DNA from: Candidatus Gastranaerophilales bacterium
GTDB lineage: Bacteria > Cyanobacteriota > Vampirovibrionia > Gastranaerophilales > Gastranaerophilaceae
Length of the DNA stretch: 64,000 nt
Reading direction: 5' to 3'
NCBI GenBank assembly: GCA_944324435.1
Contig: CALUWH010000002.1
Location: forward strand, 105,028 to 169,027
The position numbers were made by a program, and so were the translations under genes. This document shows positions 36,100-47,057 of the stretch, one piece after another. The stretch's first letter is position 1. Each line of letters opens with the position of its first letter. The notes under the pieces were generated by a model, which worked only from the letters and a program-made list of their open reading frames with translations, was not told where the DNA came from and did no database searches.

Positions 36100-36172
36100 G
36101 GGCGTTTGGCGCAGTTGGTAGCGCATCTGAACGACATTCAGAGGGTCACAAGTTCGAGTCTTGTAACGCCCA
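36100..36172 (+). tRNA. tRNA-Val (anticodon GAC), with C at position 33
   Basis: A 73-nt perfect cloverleaf: acceptor GGGCGTT/AACGCCC, D-stem GCGC/GCGC with loop AGTTGGTA, anticodon stem TCTGA/TCAGA with loop ACGACAT, variable loop GGGTC, T-stem ACAAG/CTTGT with loop TTCGAGT, discriminator A. CCA is not encoded. The anticodon at 36133-36135 is GAC. Position 33 (36132) is C instead of the near-universal T, and 32-38 can pair (A-T). Confidence 0.93.
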
Positions 36173-36318
36173 TTTTTATAGAAAATGAAAAATTCTGTGG
36201 TCATAAATTTTGCGTTTGGTAAGTTCTATCCGGGAGTTTTTTGTACAAAAAAACGTAGTATTTTGTAAATTTTTGTAAAGAAAACACTTGAAAAATTGTA
36301 CATTATACCCTTATTAAC

Positions 36319-36346
36319 TTGACGAGGATTTTTGATGTTGTACGAT
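36319..36346 (+). promoter_or_regulatory. Candidate promoter of the rpoB operon
   Basis: TTGACG (36319-36324), 16-bp spacer, TACGAT (36341-36346), leaving a leader of about 95 nt. The 274 bp between the tRNA and rpoB otherwise hold AT-rich sequence; no L10/L7-L12 genes precede rpoB here. Confidence 0.5.
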
Positions 36347-36446
36347 AAAATAACATGCTGTATATGGGATAATTATGTCCGAAATAAAAGTAGAACAATA
36401 ACAAAAATTTTATATAGTACATCATTAGAATAGATGAGGTGAATTA

Positions 36447-39400
36447 ATGTCGACAGAATATGCAAAAAGAGTAACTCCAATGGGTATTCCTAATACACGT
36501 TTGGATGATTTACCGGATTTAATTGACGTGCAAAAAAAATCATTTGAATGGTTTTTGAAAGAAGGGCTCAAGGAAGAACTTCTTGCTTTTTCTCCTGTAA
36601 AGGATTATACAGGCAGATTAGAGCTCCACTTCCTGCCAAACTACACGTTTGATAATGCAAAATACACAGTTGAGGAAGCTCGTATTCATGACGCAACTTA
36701 TGCAAAACAGCTTCGTGTTATGGTTAGACTTGTTAACCGTGACAGCGGTGAAATAAAAGAACAAGAAGTTTACATTGGCGATATCCCTACAATGACAGAT
36801 AAGGGTACTTTCATTGTAAACGGTGCAGAACGTGTTATCGTTTCTCAGATTGTTCGTTCTCCCGGCGTTTACTTTAAAAGAGAAATCTCTCCTACGGGTA
36901 AGAGACTTTACAACGCTACAATGATTCCTAACCGCGGCGCATGGTTAAAAATCGAAACCGATTCTAACGATATTATATATGTTAAGATTGATAAAAACAG
37001 AAAAATCCTTGCTACAACTCTGTTGAAGGCTATGGGCATTACTGTTTCCGAGATGGAATCTTTGTTCACTCACTTTGAATTCTTGAAGAAAACTTTGGAT
37101 AAAGATACTACAGAAACTACTGACGATGCTTTAATTGATTTGTATAAGAAATTAAGACCGGGCGACCCTGCATCTGCTCAAGGCGGACGTCAGATTCTTG
37201 AATCAAGATTCTTTGATGATAAGAAATACGATATAGGTCGTGTAGGCCGTTATAAATTAAACAAAAAATTGAACTTGAATATTCCTAACAACCAGAGAAC
37301 ATTGACGGTTCAGGATATTGTTGCTTCTATAGAATACTTGATTAACTTAACTTATGACGAAGGTTCTTTAGACGATATCGACCACTTAGGAAACAGAAGA
37401 ATCCGTTCGGTCGGTGAACTTCTTCAAAACCAGTTCAGAGTTGGTTTGTCAAGAATCGAAAGAATTGTTAAAGAAAGAATGACCCTTCAGGATTCTGAAA
37501 CATTAACTCCTTTGAACTTGTTGAATACAAAGCCGCTGGTTGCTTCTTTGAAGGAATTCTTCGGTTCTTCACAGTTATCACAGTTCATGGATCAGATTAA
37601 CCCGCTTGCTGAATTAACACACAAAAGACGTATTTCAGCTTTAGGACCTGGCGGTTTGCAGAGGGAAAGAGCAGGTTTTGCTGTTCGTGATATTCACCCT
37701 TCTCACTACGGACGTATTTGTCCTATTGAAACTCCTGAAGGTCCGAACGCAGGTTTGATCGGTTCATTGGCTACTCACGCAAGAGTTAATGATTATGGAT
37801 TTATTGAATCTCCGTTCTTTGTTGTTAAAGACGGAAAAGTTACGGATGAAGTTGTATATATGACAGCTGACGAAGACGAAAATTATCGTTGCGCACCTGC
37901 TGACGTACAATTGAATCCTGATAATACTTTCAAAGCCGCTCAAATCCCTGTTCGCTACAGATCAGAGTTTATTATGAGTGACTCTTCAAAAGTTGACTAT
38001 ATGGGTGTTTGCCCGATTCAGATTATCTCTGTTGCAACATCAATGATTCCTTTTATTGAACATGATGATGCTAACCGAGCTTTGATGGGTTCAAACATGC
38101 AGCGTCAATCAGTACCGCTTCTTATTACTGAAAGACCGGTTGTCGGTACAGGTATGGAAAGAAGAGTTGCAAAAGACTCCGGCATGGTAGTTTGCGCAAG
38201 AGTTGACGGTGTTGTTTCCCGTGTAACCGGTGAAGAAATTGTTATCACTGATCAGAGCGGAAAACAACATTTACATACATTGATGAAATACGTTCGTTCC
38301 AATCAGGATACCTGCATTAACCAGAAGCCGATTGTTAATTCCGGCGACAGGGTTCAGGCAGGCGATGTAATCGCTGACGGTGCTTCAACAAGCTGCGGCG
38401 AACTTTCAATCGGTAAAAACATTTTAGTTGCTTATATGCCTTGGGAAGGGTATAACTTCGAAGATGCTATCCTGCTTTCTGAAAGATGCGTACATGATGA
38501 TATTTTCACATCAGTTCACATCGAGAAATTAGAAATAGATGCTCGTCAGACTAAGCTCGGACCGGAAGAAATTACAAGAGAAATCCCGAACGTTTCGGAA
38601 GAAGCTTTGAGACACTTGGATGAGCGCGGTATTGTTCGTATCGGTGCAAGAGTTTATGCTGATGATATCCTCGTTGGTAAAGTTACTCCTAAGGGTGAAT
38701 CTGAACATCCGCCGGAAGAAAAATTGTTAAGAGCAATCTTCGCTGAAAAAGCTAGAGATGTTAAAGATAATTCACTTAGAGTTCCTCACGGTGAAGGCGG
38801 AAGAGTTCTTGATGTTAAGGTATTTGACAGAGAAAAAGGCGATGAATTACCGCCGGGAGCAAATACAGTAATCAGAGTTTACATCGCTCAAAAACGTAAG
38901 GTATCTGTAGGTGATAAATTGTCAGGCCGTCACGGTAACAAAGGTATCGTATCAAGAATTCTTCCAAAAGAAGACATGCCGTTCCTGCCTGATGGAACAC
39001 CTGTTGATATAGTTCTTAACCCTCTTGGTGTACCTTCTCGTATGAACGTTGGTCAAACTTACGAATGCTTGTTAGGTTTGGCTGCATACTTGACAGGTGA
39101 ACATTATGAGGCTCCTTCTTTCGATGAAAGATATGGCGATAACCAGTCTGAAATCGCAACTAAGGCTGAGCTTCTAAGAGGTATTAAAGAATCAGGATGT
39201 GACTGGGTAAGAGAAGACGGTAAGGTTTACCTGATTGACGGAAGAACCGGTGAACCGTTTGATGAACCGATTGCGGTTGGTTTATCTTATATCCTGAAGC
39301 TTGTTCACCTTGTTGACGATAAGATTCACGCTCGTTCAACAGGTCCTTACTCACTTGTTACACAACAACCGCTTGGTGGTAAGGCTCAATTCGGCGGACA

Positions 39401-39761
39401 AAGATTCGGTGAAATGGAAGTTTGGGCGCTTGAAGCATACGGCGCTGCATACACTCTTCAAGAAATGTTGACAATTAAGTCTGATGATGTTAACGGACGT
39501 AACAGGGCTTATGAATCAATCGTTAAGGGTGATAATATTCCGAGACCGGGTATTCCTGAATCATTTAAGGTACTTGTAAGAGAATTGCAAAGTATCGGTT
39601 TAGATATTACAGTTGCTAAGAAAAATGGTGTGGAAGTTGATTTGATGTCTGATATGGATGACCTCCGTAAGTCAGCTCCAAAGAGAACTCTATCAGATAT
39701 TGATTCAGAGTTATTGAATATTAACTTCTTTGAAACTTCTACAACATTAGGCGAAATATAA
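36447..39761 (+). CDS. rpoB: DNA-directed RNA polymerase subunit beta
   Basis: The catalytic beta subunit, 1,104 residues, similar in length to cyanobacterial beta (about 1,100) and lacking the large E. coli insertions. Typical blocks: [24 protein letters not shown], the rifampicin pocket [12 protein letters not shown]...[14 protein letters not shown] (about 372-400) with the Gln, Asp, His and Ser residues of the sensitive form, [25 protein letters not shown], and [30 protein letters not shown] near the end. GAGGTG precedes the ATG. First gene of rpoB-rpoC1-rpoC2. Confidence 0.98.
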   Translation: MSTEYAKRVTPMGIPNTRLDDLPDLIDVQKKSFEWFLKEGLKEELLAFSPVKDYTGRLELHFLPNYTFDNAKYTVEEARIHDATYAKQLRVMVRLVNRDSGEIKEQEVYIGDIPTMTDKGTFIVNGAERVIVSQIVRSPGVYFKREISPTGKRLYNATMIPNRGAWLKIETDSNDIIYVKIDKNRKILATTLLKAMGITVSEMESLFTHFEFLKKTLDKDTTETTDDALIDLYKKLRPGDPASAQGGRQILESRFFDDKKYDIGRVGRYKLNKKLNLNIPNNQRTLTVQDIVASIEYLINLTYDEGSLDDIDHLGNRRIRSVGELLQNQFRVGLSRIERIVKERMTLQDSETLTPLNLLNTKPLVASLKEFFGSSQLSQFMDQINPLAELTHKRRISALGPGGLQRERAGFAVRDIHPSHYGRICPIETPEGPNAGLIGSLATHARVNDYGFIESPFFVVKDGKVTDEVVYMTADEDENYRCAPADVQLNPDNTFKAAQIPVRYRSEFIMSDSSKVDYMGVCPIQIISVATSMIPFIEHDDANRALMGSNMQRQSVPLLITERPVVGTGMERRVAKDSGMVVCARVDGVVSRVTGEEIVITDQSGKQHLHTLMKYVRSNQDTCINQKPIVNSGDRVQAGDVIADGASTSCGELSIGKNILVAYMPWEGYNFEDAILLSERCVHDDIFTSVHIEKLEIDARQTKLGPEEITREIPNVSEEALRHLDERGIVRIGARVYADDILVGKVTPKGESEHPPEEKLLRAIFAEKARDVKDNSLRVPHGEGGRVLDVKVFDREKGDELPPGANTVIRVYIAQKRKVSVGDKLSGRHGNKGIVSRILPKEDMPFLPDGTPVDIVLNPLGVPSRMNVGQTYECLLGLAAYLTGEHYEAPSFDERYGDNQSEIATKAELLRGIKESGCDWVREDGKVYLIDGRTGEPFDEPIAVGLSYILKLVHLVDDKIHARSTGPYSLVTQQPLGGKAQFGGQRFGEMEVWALEAYGAAYTLQEMLTIKSDDVNGRNRAYESIVKGDNIPRPGIPESFKVLVRELQSIGLDITVAKKNGVEVDLMSDMDDLRKSAPKRTLSDIDSELLNINFFETSTTLGEI

Positions 39762-39773
39762 GGAGATAGGAAA

Positions 39774-41483
39774 TTGTCTACAAGTATTGATTATTTTGAT
39801 TATATACGCATAAGTATCGCTTCACCTGAAAGAATTTTGAAGTGGTCTTACGGCGAGGTAACAAAACCTGAAACTATTAACTATAGAACTTTAAAACCTG
39901 AAAGAGACGGTTTGTTCTGCGAAAGAATCTTTGGGCCAACAAAGGACTGGGAATGCTATTGCGGAAAATATAAAAGAGTACGTCATAAAGGTATTATCTG
40001 CGAAAGATGCGGCGTTGAAGTTACCGATTCTAAGGTAAGACGCCACAGAATGGGACACATTAAGCTTGCAGCTCCTGTTTCTCATATCTGGTTCTTAAAA
40101 GGTATTCCTTCATATTTAGGCTTACTTCTTGATATGACTTTAAAAGATTTAGAGCAGGTTATTTACTTCAATAATTATGTTGTAATTGACCCGGCAGACA
40201 GTCCGTTCAAGAAATTACAGCTTCTTTCCGAAGAAGAATATGAAGACTTTATGATGGAAAATGAAGAGTCAAAACTTGAAGTAGGTATTGGTGCAGAGGC
40301 TATTAAAAAGCTTTTGGGCGAAATCAACGTTAAGGAATTGGCTGAAGAAATCAGAACAGAGCTTGCAGGTCATGTAACATCTGTTCAGAGAAAAGGTAAG
40401 CTGATTAAGAGATTGAGATTGTTGGATTCATTAATCTCTTCTGAAACTGACCCGACCTGGATGATTATGGATGTTCTTCCTGTTACTCCTCCGGATTTGA
40501 GACCGATGGTTCAATTAGACGGCGGAAGATTTGCTACATCTGATTTGAATGACTTATACAGAAGAGTTATTAACAGAAACAACCGTTTACAGAGACTTCT
40601 TGAAATGGGAGCTCCTGAAATTATCGTAAGAAACGAAAAACGTATGCTTCAGGAAGCTGTTGATGCTCTTATTGATAACGGCAGACGCGGAAGAACTGTT
40701 GTTGGTCCAAACAACAGAGCGTTGAAGTCATTATCTAATATTATTGAAGGTAAACAAGGTCGTTTCCGTCAAAACTTGTTAGGTAAACGTGTTGACTACT
40801 CAGGTCGTTCAGTAATCGTAGTTGGTCCTACATTGAAGCTTAACCAGTGCGGTTTACCTAAGGAAATGGCTATTGAATTATTTAAACCATTTGTTGTAAA
40901 TAAACTTATCGAAAGAGGATTTGTTCAAAACATTAAATCTGCAAAGAAAATGATTGAACGCTCAGACGCTAAGGTTTGGGATATATTGGAAGAGATTATT
41001 GACGGACATCCGGTATTGTTGAACCGTGCTCCAACCCTTCACAGATTAGGTATTCAGGCGTTTGAACCTAAACTTGTTGAAGGACGTGCAATTCAGCTTC
41101 ACCCATTGGTATGTACAGCATTCAACGCTGACTTCGACGGTGACCAAATGGCTGTTCACGTACCGCTTTCAATAGAAGCTCAAACAGAAGCAAGAATGCT
41201 TATGCTTGCTACAAATAATATTCTGGCTCCTGCTAACGGCAGACCGATTATTACACCTTCTCAGGATATGGTTCTGGGTATGTACTACCTGACTATTATG
41301 AAGAATCCGGAACAGGAAGTTCAAGGTTACTTCTACAGCTTCCAGGATGCAATCTCAGCATTAGAGGCTAAGGTGATTACTCTTCACGATAAAATTGTAG
41401 TACGTGATGAAAAGGGCAAGAGAATTGAAACAACTGTCGGAAGAATTATATTTAATGAAGCCGTCAGATCAGCTTTAGTATAA
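39774..41483 (+). CDS. rpoC1: RNA polymerase subunit gamma (N-terminal half of beta')
   Basis: 569 residues corresponding to the N-terminal part of bacterial beta'. It has the zinc site [20 protein letters not shown] near residue 60, the rudder/lid region, [15 protein letters not shown], and the absolutely conserved NADFDGD that holds the catalytic Mg ions. It then ends, while beta' in most bacteria continues; the rest is encoded by rpoC2. A separate gamma subunit is characteristic of the cyanobacterial lineage and plastids. Start is TTG 39774 with AGGAG 9 nt upstream, 12 nt after rpoB. Confidence 0.97.
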   Translation: MSTSIDYFDYIRISIASPERILKWSYGEVTKPETINYRTLKPERDGLFCERIFGPTKDWECYCGKYKRVRHKGIICERCGVEVTDSKVRRHRMGHIKLAAPVSHIWFLKGIPSYLGLLLDMTLKDLEQVIYFNNYVVIDPADSPFKKLQLLSEEEYEDFMMENEESKLEVGIGAEAIKKLLGEINVKELAEEIRTELAGHVTSVQRKGKLIKRLRLLDSLISSETDPTWMIMDVLPVTPPDLRPMVQLDGGRFATSDLNDLYRRVINRNNRLQRLLEMGAPEIIVRNEKRMLQEAVDALIDNGRRGRTVVGPNNRALKSLSNIIEGKQGRFRQNLLGKRVDYSGRSVIVVGPTLKLNQCGLPKEMAIELFKPFVVNKLIERGFVQNIKSAKKMIERSDAKVWDILEEIIDGHPVLLNRAPTLHRLGIQAFEPKLVEGRAIQLHPLVCTAFNADFDGDQMAVHVPLSIEAQTEARMLMLATNNILAPANGRPIITPSQDMVLGMYYLTIMKNPEQEVQGYFYSFQDAISALEAKVITLHDKIVVRDEKGKRIETTVGRIIFNEAVRSALV

Positions 41484-41508
41484 GTTAAGGATTAAAAGGA
41501 AATATAAA

Positions 41509-44500
41509 ATGGAAAATACATACGCACATACAAAACAAACTCCGGAGTTTATTAATAAACAAATGGATAAAGGCGGTTTAAAGAAACTGCTTTCGCAGAT
41601 GTATTTGGAATACGGCGGTGCAAAAACAGCCGAATTGGCTAATACACTGAAAAACCTTGGTTACAAATATGCGACCAAATCTGGTGTAACTATTTCTATT
41701 GCAGACCTTTCTGTTCCGGAATCTAAAAAAGCTTTGTTAAAAGAAGCAGAAGAGGAAATTGAAAAGTCTACAAACAGATACTTAAAGGGTGAAATTACAG
41801 AAGTTGAAAGATATACAAAGGTTATTGATACCTGGTCAGAAACAACAGCTAAGCTGACAGAACAGGTTGTTGAAAACTTTGATAAATTAAACCCTGTATA
41901 TATGATGGCATTCTCCGGTGCGAGAGGTAACTTATCTCAGGTGTCACAGTTGGTTGGTATGAGAGGTTTGATGGCAGACGCACAGGGACAGATTATCGAC
42001 TTGCCTATTACTTCAAACTTTAAAGAAGGTCTTTCTTGTACCGAATATATTATTTCATCTTACGGTGCAAGAAAAGGTCTTGTAGATACCGCTCTAAAGA
42101 CGGCTGACTCAGGCTACTTGACAAGACGTCTTGTAGACGTAGCTCAAGATGTTATTATCAGAGATACTGACTGCGGTACTGATAAATATATCAACATGAA
42201 GCCTATCTGCGACGGCGATAATATTATCGTTCCATTGATTGACAGACTTTTAGGCAGAACTGTTGCAGAAGATATTTACGATGAAGATGGTAAAACTCTT
42301 CTGGTTGCAAAAAATACAACATTAGACAGAAAAGATATCAAGAAGATTTCTCACTTGAATCTTCAAGAATTAAAGGTTCGCTCAGGCTTAACCTGCGGAC
42401 TTGAATATGGTGTTTGCCAGAAGTGCTACGGCTGGGCAATGACAACTCAAAAACTTGTTGATGTCGGTGAAGCAATTGGTATTATTGCAGCTCAGTCAAT
42501 CGGTGAACCTGGTACACAGTTAACAATGAGAACATTCCACACCGGTGGTGCTGTAGGCGTTAAAGAAGCTACAAGAGAAATTCACGCAAACGAAGCCGGT
42601 ACTGTATCATCTAAGCTTAAGACAAGAGAGCTCAGAACTCGTCACGGTGATGTTGTAAGAGTTTCTATTTATGAAGCTGATATCGAAGTTAAAGGTTCTA
42701 AAAAGACAACTTCTTACCATATTCCTGCTGGTGCTACTGTATTCTTTGAAGACGGAATGGAAATTGAAAAGAACTTTAAACTTGCTGAATATAAACCAAA
42801 TTCAAATGATAGCGGCCGTTTGACAGAAAAAGCTACAAAAGATATTAATGCTGATATGTCAGGTATGGTATTGTTTGAAGACTTCGTTGCAGATGAAAAG
42901 AAAGACAGACAAGGTAATATTTCAAGAACTGCAAACAAAAACGGTATTGTATGGATTATAGGCGGTGATGTTTATAATCTTCCGGGCGGTTCAAAAGTTC
43001 TTGTTGCTGACGAACAAAAGGTTAAGTCCGGAGACAAGCTTGCTGAAACAATTATGATTTCAGAACACGGCGGAGAAGTACGCTATGCGGAAGATTTAGT
43101 TGTGGAAGCAATTACATCAGGAAAGAACAAGATAAACAAAATTGTTCATGGTAAGGAAATTACTATTGTAATAGCTTCCCTAAATCCTGCGAATGCGTCA
43201 TTTGAGCAGACAAAGAAAGAACAGTTATGGACAGTTAAGAAGACCGGAGAAAAATATATTGTAAAAGCTCCTGTAGATACGACTGTTGAAAACGGAATGA
43301 TAATTGCCGAACTGGTTGATGATGAATGTTCGGTTTCTTCTTCAGGTGAGATTAAATATCTGGATGTAGAAGTTGACGATAATCAAATCGTTACAAAACC
43401 GGGTAATATCGTGTTTGTTCCTGAGGAAGTTCATCAGGTTAATAAGGACTCTTCTTTGAGAATGGTTGATAACGGAACTTTTGTAACTGCAGGTACTGAA
43501 GTTGTAAAAGACGTTTACTGCCATATCGACGGTATCGTTGAGTTCAAGGAATTTAACGAAGTTATCCATGAAGTTACAATCAGACCTGGTGAAGTTCATA
43601 CACTGTCAAGCGTTTCTGAATTAAAGGTAGAAGAAGGTGCTGTTGTAGAAGAAGGCACTGTAATTGCTAAAGGTATTAAGGCAAAAGAAACTTCTATCGT
43701 AACAATAATGGAAATGGATTTTGATGATTTGGATATTGATGATTTAGACGAAGAAATCGATACTTCATCATTGGAAGAAGAATCAATTGAAGATAAACCT
43801 ATTCAGATATTGGTAAGACCGGTTCAGCCAATGTTTATTGAACAGAAAGATGTTTCTATTGAGTTCAATACAACTGATGAATTGATTAATATCGTACCTG
43901 TAACTCAGCTTCAATATAAAGATGGTGCAAGAGTTAGAAACTTAGACGGTGCAACATTAACAAGAACAAGCTTAGTTCTTCAAATGCAGGGTTACTTATC
44001 ACACCTGAAAGGTTTAGTAGAACTTGATGAAAAAGGCGAGTTGAAGATTGTTGTATTGGAAACATTGATTGTTCGTCGTGAATTAGAGGGTAACTCTAAG
44101 ATGAACAATTCTTTACAAACAGAACTTCTTGTAGAGAACGGTCAAGTAATTGATCCTAAGACTCCGATTGCTAAGACAGAAGTTTTGGCTCTGAATGACG
44201 GTGTTGCTTCTATCAAAGGCGATTTAGGAGAATCAAGAAGACTTCTTCTCAACTGTGCAAACTTTGAAACAGTTATTGATACAAAATCAAAACCGTCTGT
44301 TAAGAAAGGTGATTTTATAAAATTAGACACAGTTCTTGCAGAATCAGGCGAAGTTGCTACTGTTTCAGGTAAGATTATTGATGTAACTCCAAAATCTGTA
44401 ACTATCAGAAACGGCAGACCGTACTTAATCAGCCCTGGTACTATGTTACAGGTAGAAGAAGGCTCTCTGGTACTTAGAGGCGATATGCTTGCAACGTTGG

Positions 44501-45372
44501 TATTTGAAAGAGAAAAAACTGGCGATATCGTACAAGGTCTTCCGAGAGTTGAAGAGCTTCTTGAAGCAAGAAAACCGAAGGATTGTGCAATCTTGGCAGA
44601 AACTGACGGTGTTGCTGAAATCGAAATTGAAGATGATGTTCCGAGACTCTTCCTGGTATCAGATGGCGGAAGCAGAACTGAAATCAAATTTGCAATCGAT
44701 GCAAGTATTGTTGTTCAGAATAAGCAGAAGATTAAGAAAGGTCAGCCTTTAACAAGTGGTCCTTTGAATCCGCACGATGTAATCAGACTTTGCGGACCGG
44801 AAGAAGCTCAACAGTATCTGGTAGATGAAGTTCAACGTGTATACCGTTCACAAGGTGTAGAAATTGCGGATAAGCACATTGAAATTATCGTTCGTCAGAT
44901 GACTAAGAAAGTAAGAGTTGTTGACTCTGGTGACACTAACCTTCTGCCTGGAGAACTTGTAGAGGTTCAGGTATTTGAGAATGAAAACAAGGCTGTAAGA
45001 GAACATGATGGTCAGGAAGCTACTTGTGAATATATGCTGTTAGGTATTACAAAAGCTTCATTGAATACTGAAAGCTTTATCTCAGCTGCTTCATTCCAAG
45101 AGACAACCAGAATCTTGACTGAGGCTGCTGTAGAGGGTAAGAAAGACTTGTTAAGAGGTTTGAAAGAAAACGTTATTATCGGTCGTTTAATCCCTGCAGG
45201 TACAGGCTTCTATCACTTATCTTGTGCAAACGAAGAGCGTGATAAAGAGGCTCAAAAGAGAGCTGCACAGAGAAATCAGGCAAGAAAACCTTCTGCTATC
45301 TTGGAAGAGATAGAAGGTATGTTCGGAGCTCCTGAACTGACCGCTGGTACAGATTCTTCTGATAAAGAATAA
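41509..45372 (+). CDS. rpoC2: RNA polymerase subunit beta' (C-terminal half)
   Basis: 1,287 residues carrying the remainder of beta': bridge helix region FSGARGNLSQVSQLVGMRGLM, the second zinc site (CG...CQKC in LTCGLEYGVCQKCYGW), and trigger-loop residues QSIGEPGTQLTMRTFHTGG at about 328-346. A very large insertion follows, made of repeated beta-rich segments (roughly 352-1000), equivalent to cyanobacterial SI3. The conserved VEELLEARKPK...LVDEVQRVYRSQGVEIADKHIEIIVRQM and the C-terminal jaw/clamp region complete it. There is an acidic stretch (DFDDLDIDDLDEEIDTSSLEEES) inside the insertion. A strong terminator follows. Confidence 0.97.
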   Translation: MENTYAHTKQTPEFINKQMDKGGLKKLLSQMYLEYGGAKTAELANTLKNLGYKYATKSGVTISIADLSVPESKKALLKEAEEEIEKSTNRYLKGEITEVERYTKVIDTWSETTAKLTEQVVENFDKLNPVYMMAFSGARGNLSQVSQLVGMRGLMADAQGQIIDLPITSNFKEGLSCTEYIISSYGARKGLVDTALKTADSGYLTRRLVDVAQDVIIRDTDCGTDKYINMKPICDGDNIIVPLIDRLLGRTVAEDIYDEDGKTLLVAKNTTLDRKDIKKISHLNLQELKVRSGLTCGLEYGVCQKCYGWAMTTQKLVDVGEAIGIIAAQSIGEPGTQLTMRTFHTGGAVGVKEATREIHANEAGTVSSKLKTRELRTRHGDVVRVSIYEADIEVKGSKKTTSYHIPAGATVFFEDGMEIEKNFKLAEYKPNSNDSGRLTEKATKDINADMSGMVLFEDFVADEKKDRQGNISRTANKNGIVWIIGGDVYNLPGGSKVLVADEQKVKSGDKLAETIMISEHGGEVRYAEDLVVEAITSGKNKINKIVHGKEITIVIASLNPANASFEQTKKEQLWTVKKTGEKYIVKAPVDTTVENGMIIAELVDDECSVSSSGEIKYLDVEVDDNQIVTKPGNIVFVPEEVHQVNKDSSLRMVDNGTFVTAGTEVVKDVYCHIDGIVEFKEFNEVIHEVTIRPGEVHTLSSVSELKVEEGAVVEEGTVIAKGIKAKETSIVTIMEMDFDDLDIDDLDEEIDTSSLEEESIEDKPIQILVRPVQPMFIEQKDVSIEFNTTDELINIVPVTQLQYKDGARVRNLDGATLTRTSLVLQMQGYLSHLKGLVELDEKGELKIVVLETLIVRRELEGNSKMNNSLQTELLVENGQVIDPKTPIAKTEVLALNDGVASIKGDLGESRRLLLNCANFETVIDTKSKPSVKKGDFIKLDTVLAESGEVATVSGKIIDVTPKSVTIRNGRPYLISPGTMLQVEEGSLVLRGDMLATLVFEREKTGDIVQGLPRVEELLEARKPKDCAILAETDGVAEIEIEDDVPRLFLVSDGGSRTEIKFAIDASIVVQNKQKIKKGQPLTSGPLNPHDVIRLCGPEEAQQYLVDEVQRVYRSQGVEIADKHIEIIVRQMTKKVRVVDSGDTNLLPGELVEVQVFENENKAVREHDGQEATCEYMLLGITKASLNTESFISAASFQETTRILTEAAVEGKKDLLRGLKENVIIGRLIPAGTGFYHLSCANEERDKEAQKRAAQRNQARKPSAILEEIEGMFGAPELTAGTDSSDKE

Positions 45373-45389
45373 TCTTGAATATTAATAAT

Positions 45390-45421
45390 AAAAGCATACA
45401 GTTTTGCTGTATGCTTTTTTG
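45390..45421 (+). terminator. Terminator of the rpoB-rpoC1-rpoC2 operon
   Basis: AAAAGCATACAG and CTGTATGCTTTT, 12-bp arms, 5-nt loop, T-tail. Confidence 0.92.
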
Positions 45422-45459
45422 TTTATTTATGATAATATTTCTTAAAGAGGTTTTAAATT

Positions 45460-46212
45460 TTGACGATAAAAATAGCAGTAACAGGAAAAAGCGGAAGCGG
45501 AAAAACTACAATAACTAAAGCTTTTATGAAAGTGATTCAGGAATATTTTCCTGAAAAGTCTATTTTGCTTTTTGACAATGATTTAACTAGTGAACTCGGG
45601 CATTCTTTCGGGCTTGATATAAGGAATACTATTTACGGTATAAGAAGTGGGAAGCACGAGTATAAAACCGGAATTCCAGAGGGGATGACAAAGCATGAGT
45701 ATGTAGAATGGGCTATGGAGGATATAATAGTTCCTTTAAATGACACTACAGATATTATTGTATCGTGGTTTGTCGGTGCAAAGGACTGCAGGTGCCCGAT
45801 TACCTCTCAAATAAATGATGCCTGCCAAAAGCTAATTGAACGATATGATTTTGTTATTTTTGATTGCGAGTTTGATTTGAAATATTTGAATCAGCTTGTT
45901 GATACAGATATTGATTTAACGGTTATTACTGCGAATCCTACAATTGATTCAGTAAATCTTGCAAAGCGTATAAGTGAATTTTCTGCCAAATATGCTGCAG
46001 GCGGACAGATGGGTGTTATTGTAAACAAGGTTGGCAATGAGGATATGACTGCAGTATACGAACTTATGAAAGAAGCAGATTTAGAAGTATTAGGTGCAGT
46101 ACCGCTTGATAAAGATTTGACAGTGGGTTCTGTGGATAAAGAATCTGAAATAGTAAAAAATGCTATTAAAGCCTTGTATTGCAGATTAAACCTGCCGCAG
46201 GAGAATTGTTAA
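45460..46212 (+). CDS. CooC-like nickel-insertion-type P-loop ATPase
   Basis: 250 residues of the MinD/ParA-like (SIMIBI) ATPase class. P-loop GKSGSGKTT (9-17), switch-type region LLFDNDLTSELG, and FDCEFDLKYLNQ. A Cys-x-Cys pair, Cys110 and Cys112 in GAKDCRCP, sits where CooC proteins carry the metal-binding, dimer-interface CxC. CooC matures Ni-dependent CO dehydrogenase, but no CODH/ACS gene is in the window, so the client is unknown. Start TTG 45460 with AAAGAGG 9 nt upstream. Its stop overlaps the folD start by 1 nt (TAATG), so the two are coupled. Confidence 0.8.
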   Translation: MTIKIAVTGKSGSGKTTITKAFMKVIQEYFPEKSILLFDNDLTSELGHSFGLDIRNTIYGIRSGKHEYKTGIPEGMTKHEYVEWAMEDIIVPLNDTTDIIVSWFVGAKDCRCPITSQINDACQKLIERYDFVIFDCEFDLKYLNQLVDTDIDLTVITANPTIDSVNLAKRISEFSAKYAAGGQMGVIVNKVGNEDMTAVYELMKEADLEVLGAVPLDKDLTVGSVDKESEIVKNAIKALYCRLNLPQENC

Positions 46213-47033
46213 TGATTCTGGATGGAAAACTGGTATCACAGAAAATACTGGAAGACGTAAAGAGAAAGGTTGAGGGACTTGATGTTCAACCGCATCTGGT
46301 CGTTATTTTGGTTGGCGAAGATGCTGCAAGTAAGATTTATGTGAAAAATAAGAAAAAAGCGGCGGAAAAGGTTGGAATTAAATCAACTATTATAGAGCTC
46401 AGCGAAACTATTTCCGAAGCAGAACTTTTACGTCAAATTGAACTCTTAAACAATGAAAAAGATGTTACGGGTATTTTGGTACAGCTGCCTCTTCCTGCTC
46501 ATATAGATAAAAATAAGGTTGTTATGGCGATATCCCCTAAGAAGGATGTTGACGGGTTTACACCTGAGAATGTTGGCCGTCTTGCAATAGGTTTGGAGCC
46601 ATATTTTTATCCGGCCACGCCTCAGGGGGTAATTATGCTTCTTGATGAATATAACATACCCATACAGGGAGCTGATGCGGTTGTAATCGGGCGTTCTAAC
46701 ATTGTTGGTAAACCTATGGCTCAAATGCTTTTGAAGAGAAACGCAACGGTTACGATGTGCCATTCTTACACCAAGGATTTAGAAGACAAAATAAAAACCG
46801 CCGATATATTGATATCTGCGGTGGGTAAAAAAATTGTAAGATGTAAGATGGTTAAGAAAAATTCTTGTATAGTTGACGTTGGAATTTTTAGAGATTCTAA
46901 CGGCAAACTGACCGGTGATATTGATTTTGATTATGTATCAGATAGTGCCGGATATATATCACCTGTTCCGGGTGGGGTTGGTCCGATGACCATAGCTTCT
47001 TTAATGTACAATGCTTCGAGGGTATACAGATGA
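46212..47033 (+). CDS. folD: Methylenetetrahydrofolate dehydrogenase / methenyltetrahydrofolate cyclohydrolase
   Basis: Interconverts 5,10-methylene-THF, 5,10-methenyl-THF and 10-formyl-THF. 273 residues. The catalytic Lys lies in KIYVKNKKKAAEKVGI, the folate segment is GILVQLPLPAHIDKNKVVMAISPKKDVDGFTPENVGRL, and the NADP-binding part is VIGRSNIVGKPMAQMLLKRNATVT. ATG 46212 overlaps the stop of the CooC-like gene; an earlier in-frame start is rejected because it lies inside that gene without a ribosome binding site. Confidence 0.95.
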   Translation: MILDGKLVSQKILEDVKRKVEGLDVQPHLVVILVGEDAASKIYVKNKKKAAEKVGIKSTIIELSETISEAELLRQIELLNNEKDVTGILVQLPLPAHIDKNKVVMAISPKKDVDGFTPENVGRLAIGLEPYFYPATPQGVIMLLDEYNIPIQGADAVVIGRSNIVGKPMAQMLLKRNATVTMCHSYTKDLEDKIKTADILISAVGKKIVRCKMVKKNSCIVDVGIFRDSNGKLTGDIDFDYVSDSAGYISPVPGGVGPMTIASLMYNASRVYR

Positions 47034-47049
47034 GGATTATATCCTCATC
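47029..47049. terminator. Hairpin between converging folD and the coiled-coil gene
   Basis: GATGAGGAT and ATCCTCATC with a 3-nt loop, starting inside the folD stop region. The T-tract is poor on both strands, so termination is only possible. Confidence 0.4.
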
Positions 47050-47057
47050 ATTTACCA

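Noticed and set aside
36447..45372. Frameshift splitting rpoC
   Set aside because: rpoC2 has its own start region after a 25-nt gap, and the break point and the insertion match the genuine cyanobacterial gene split.
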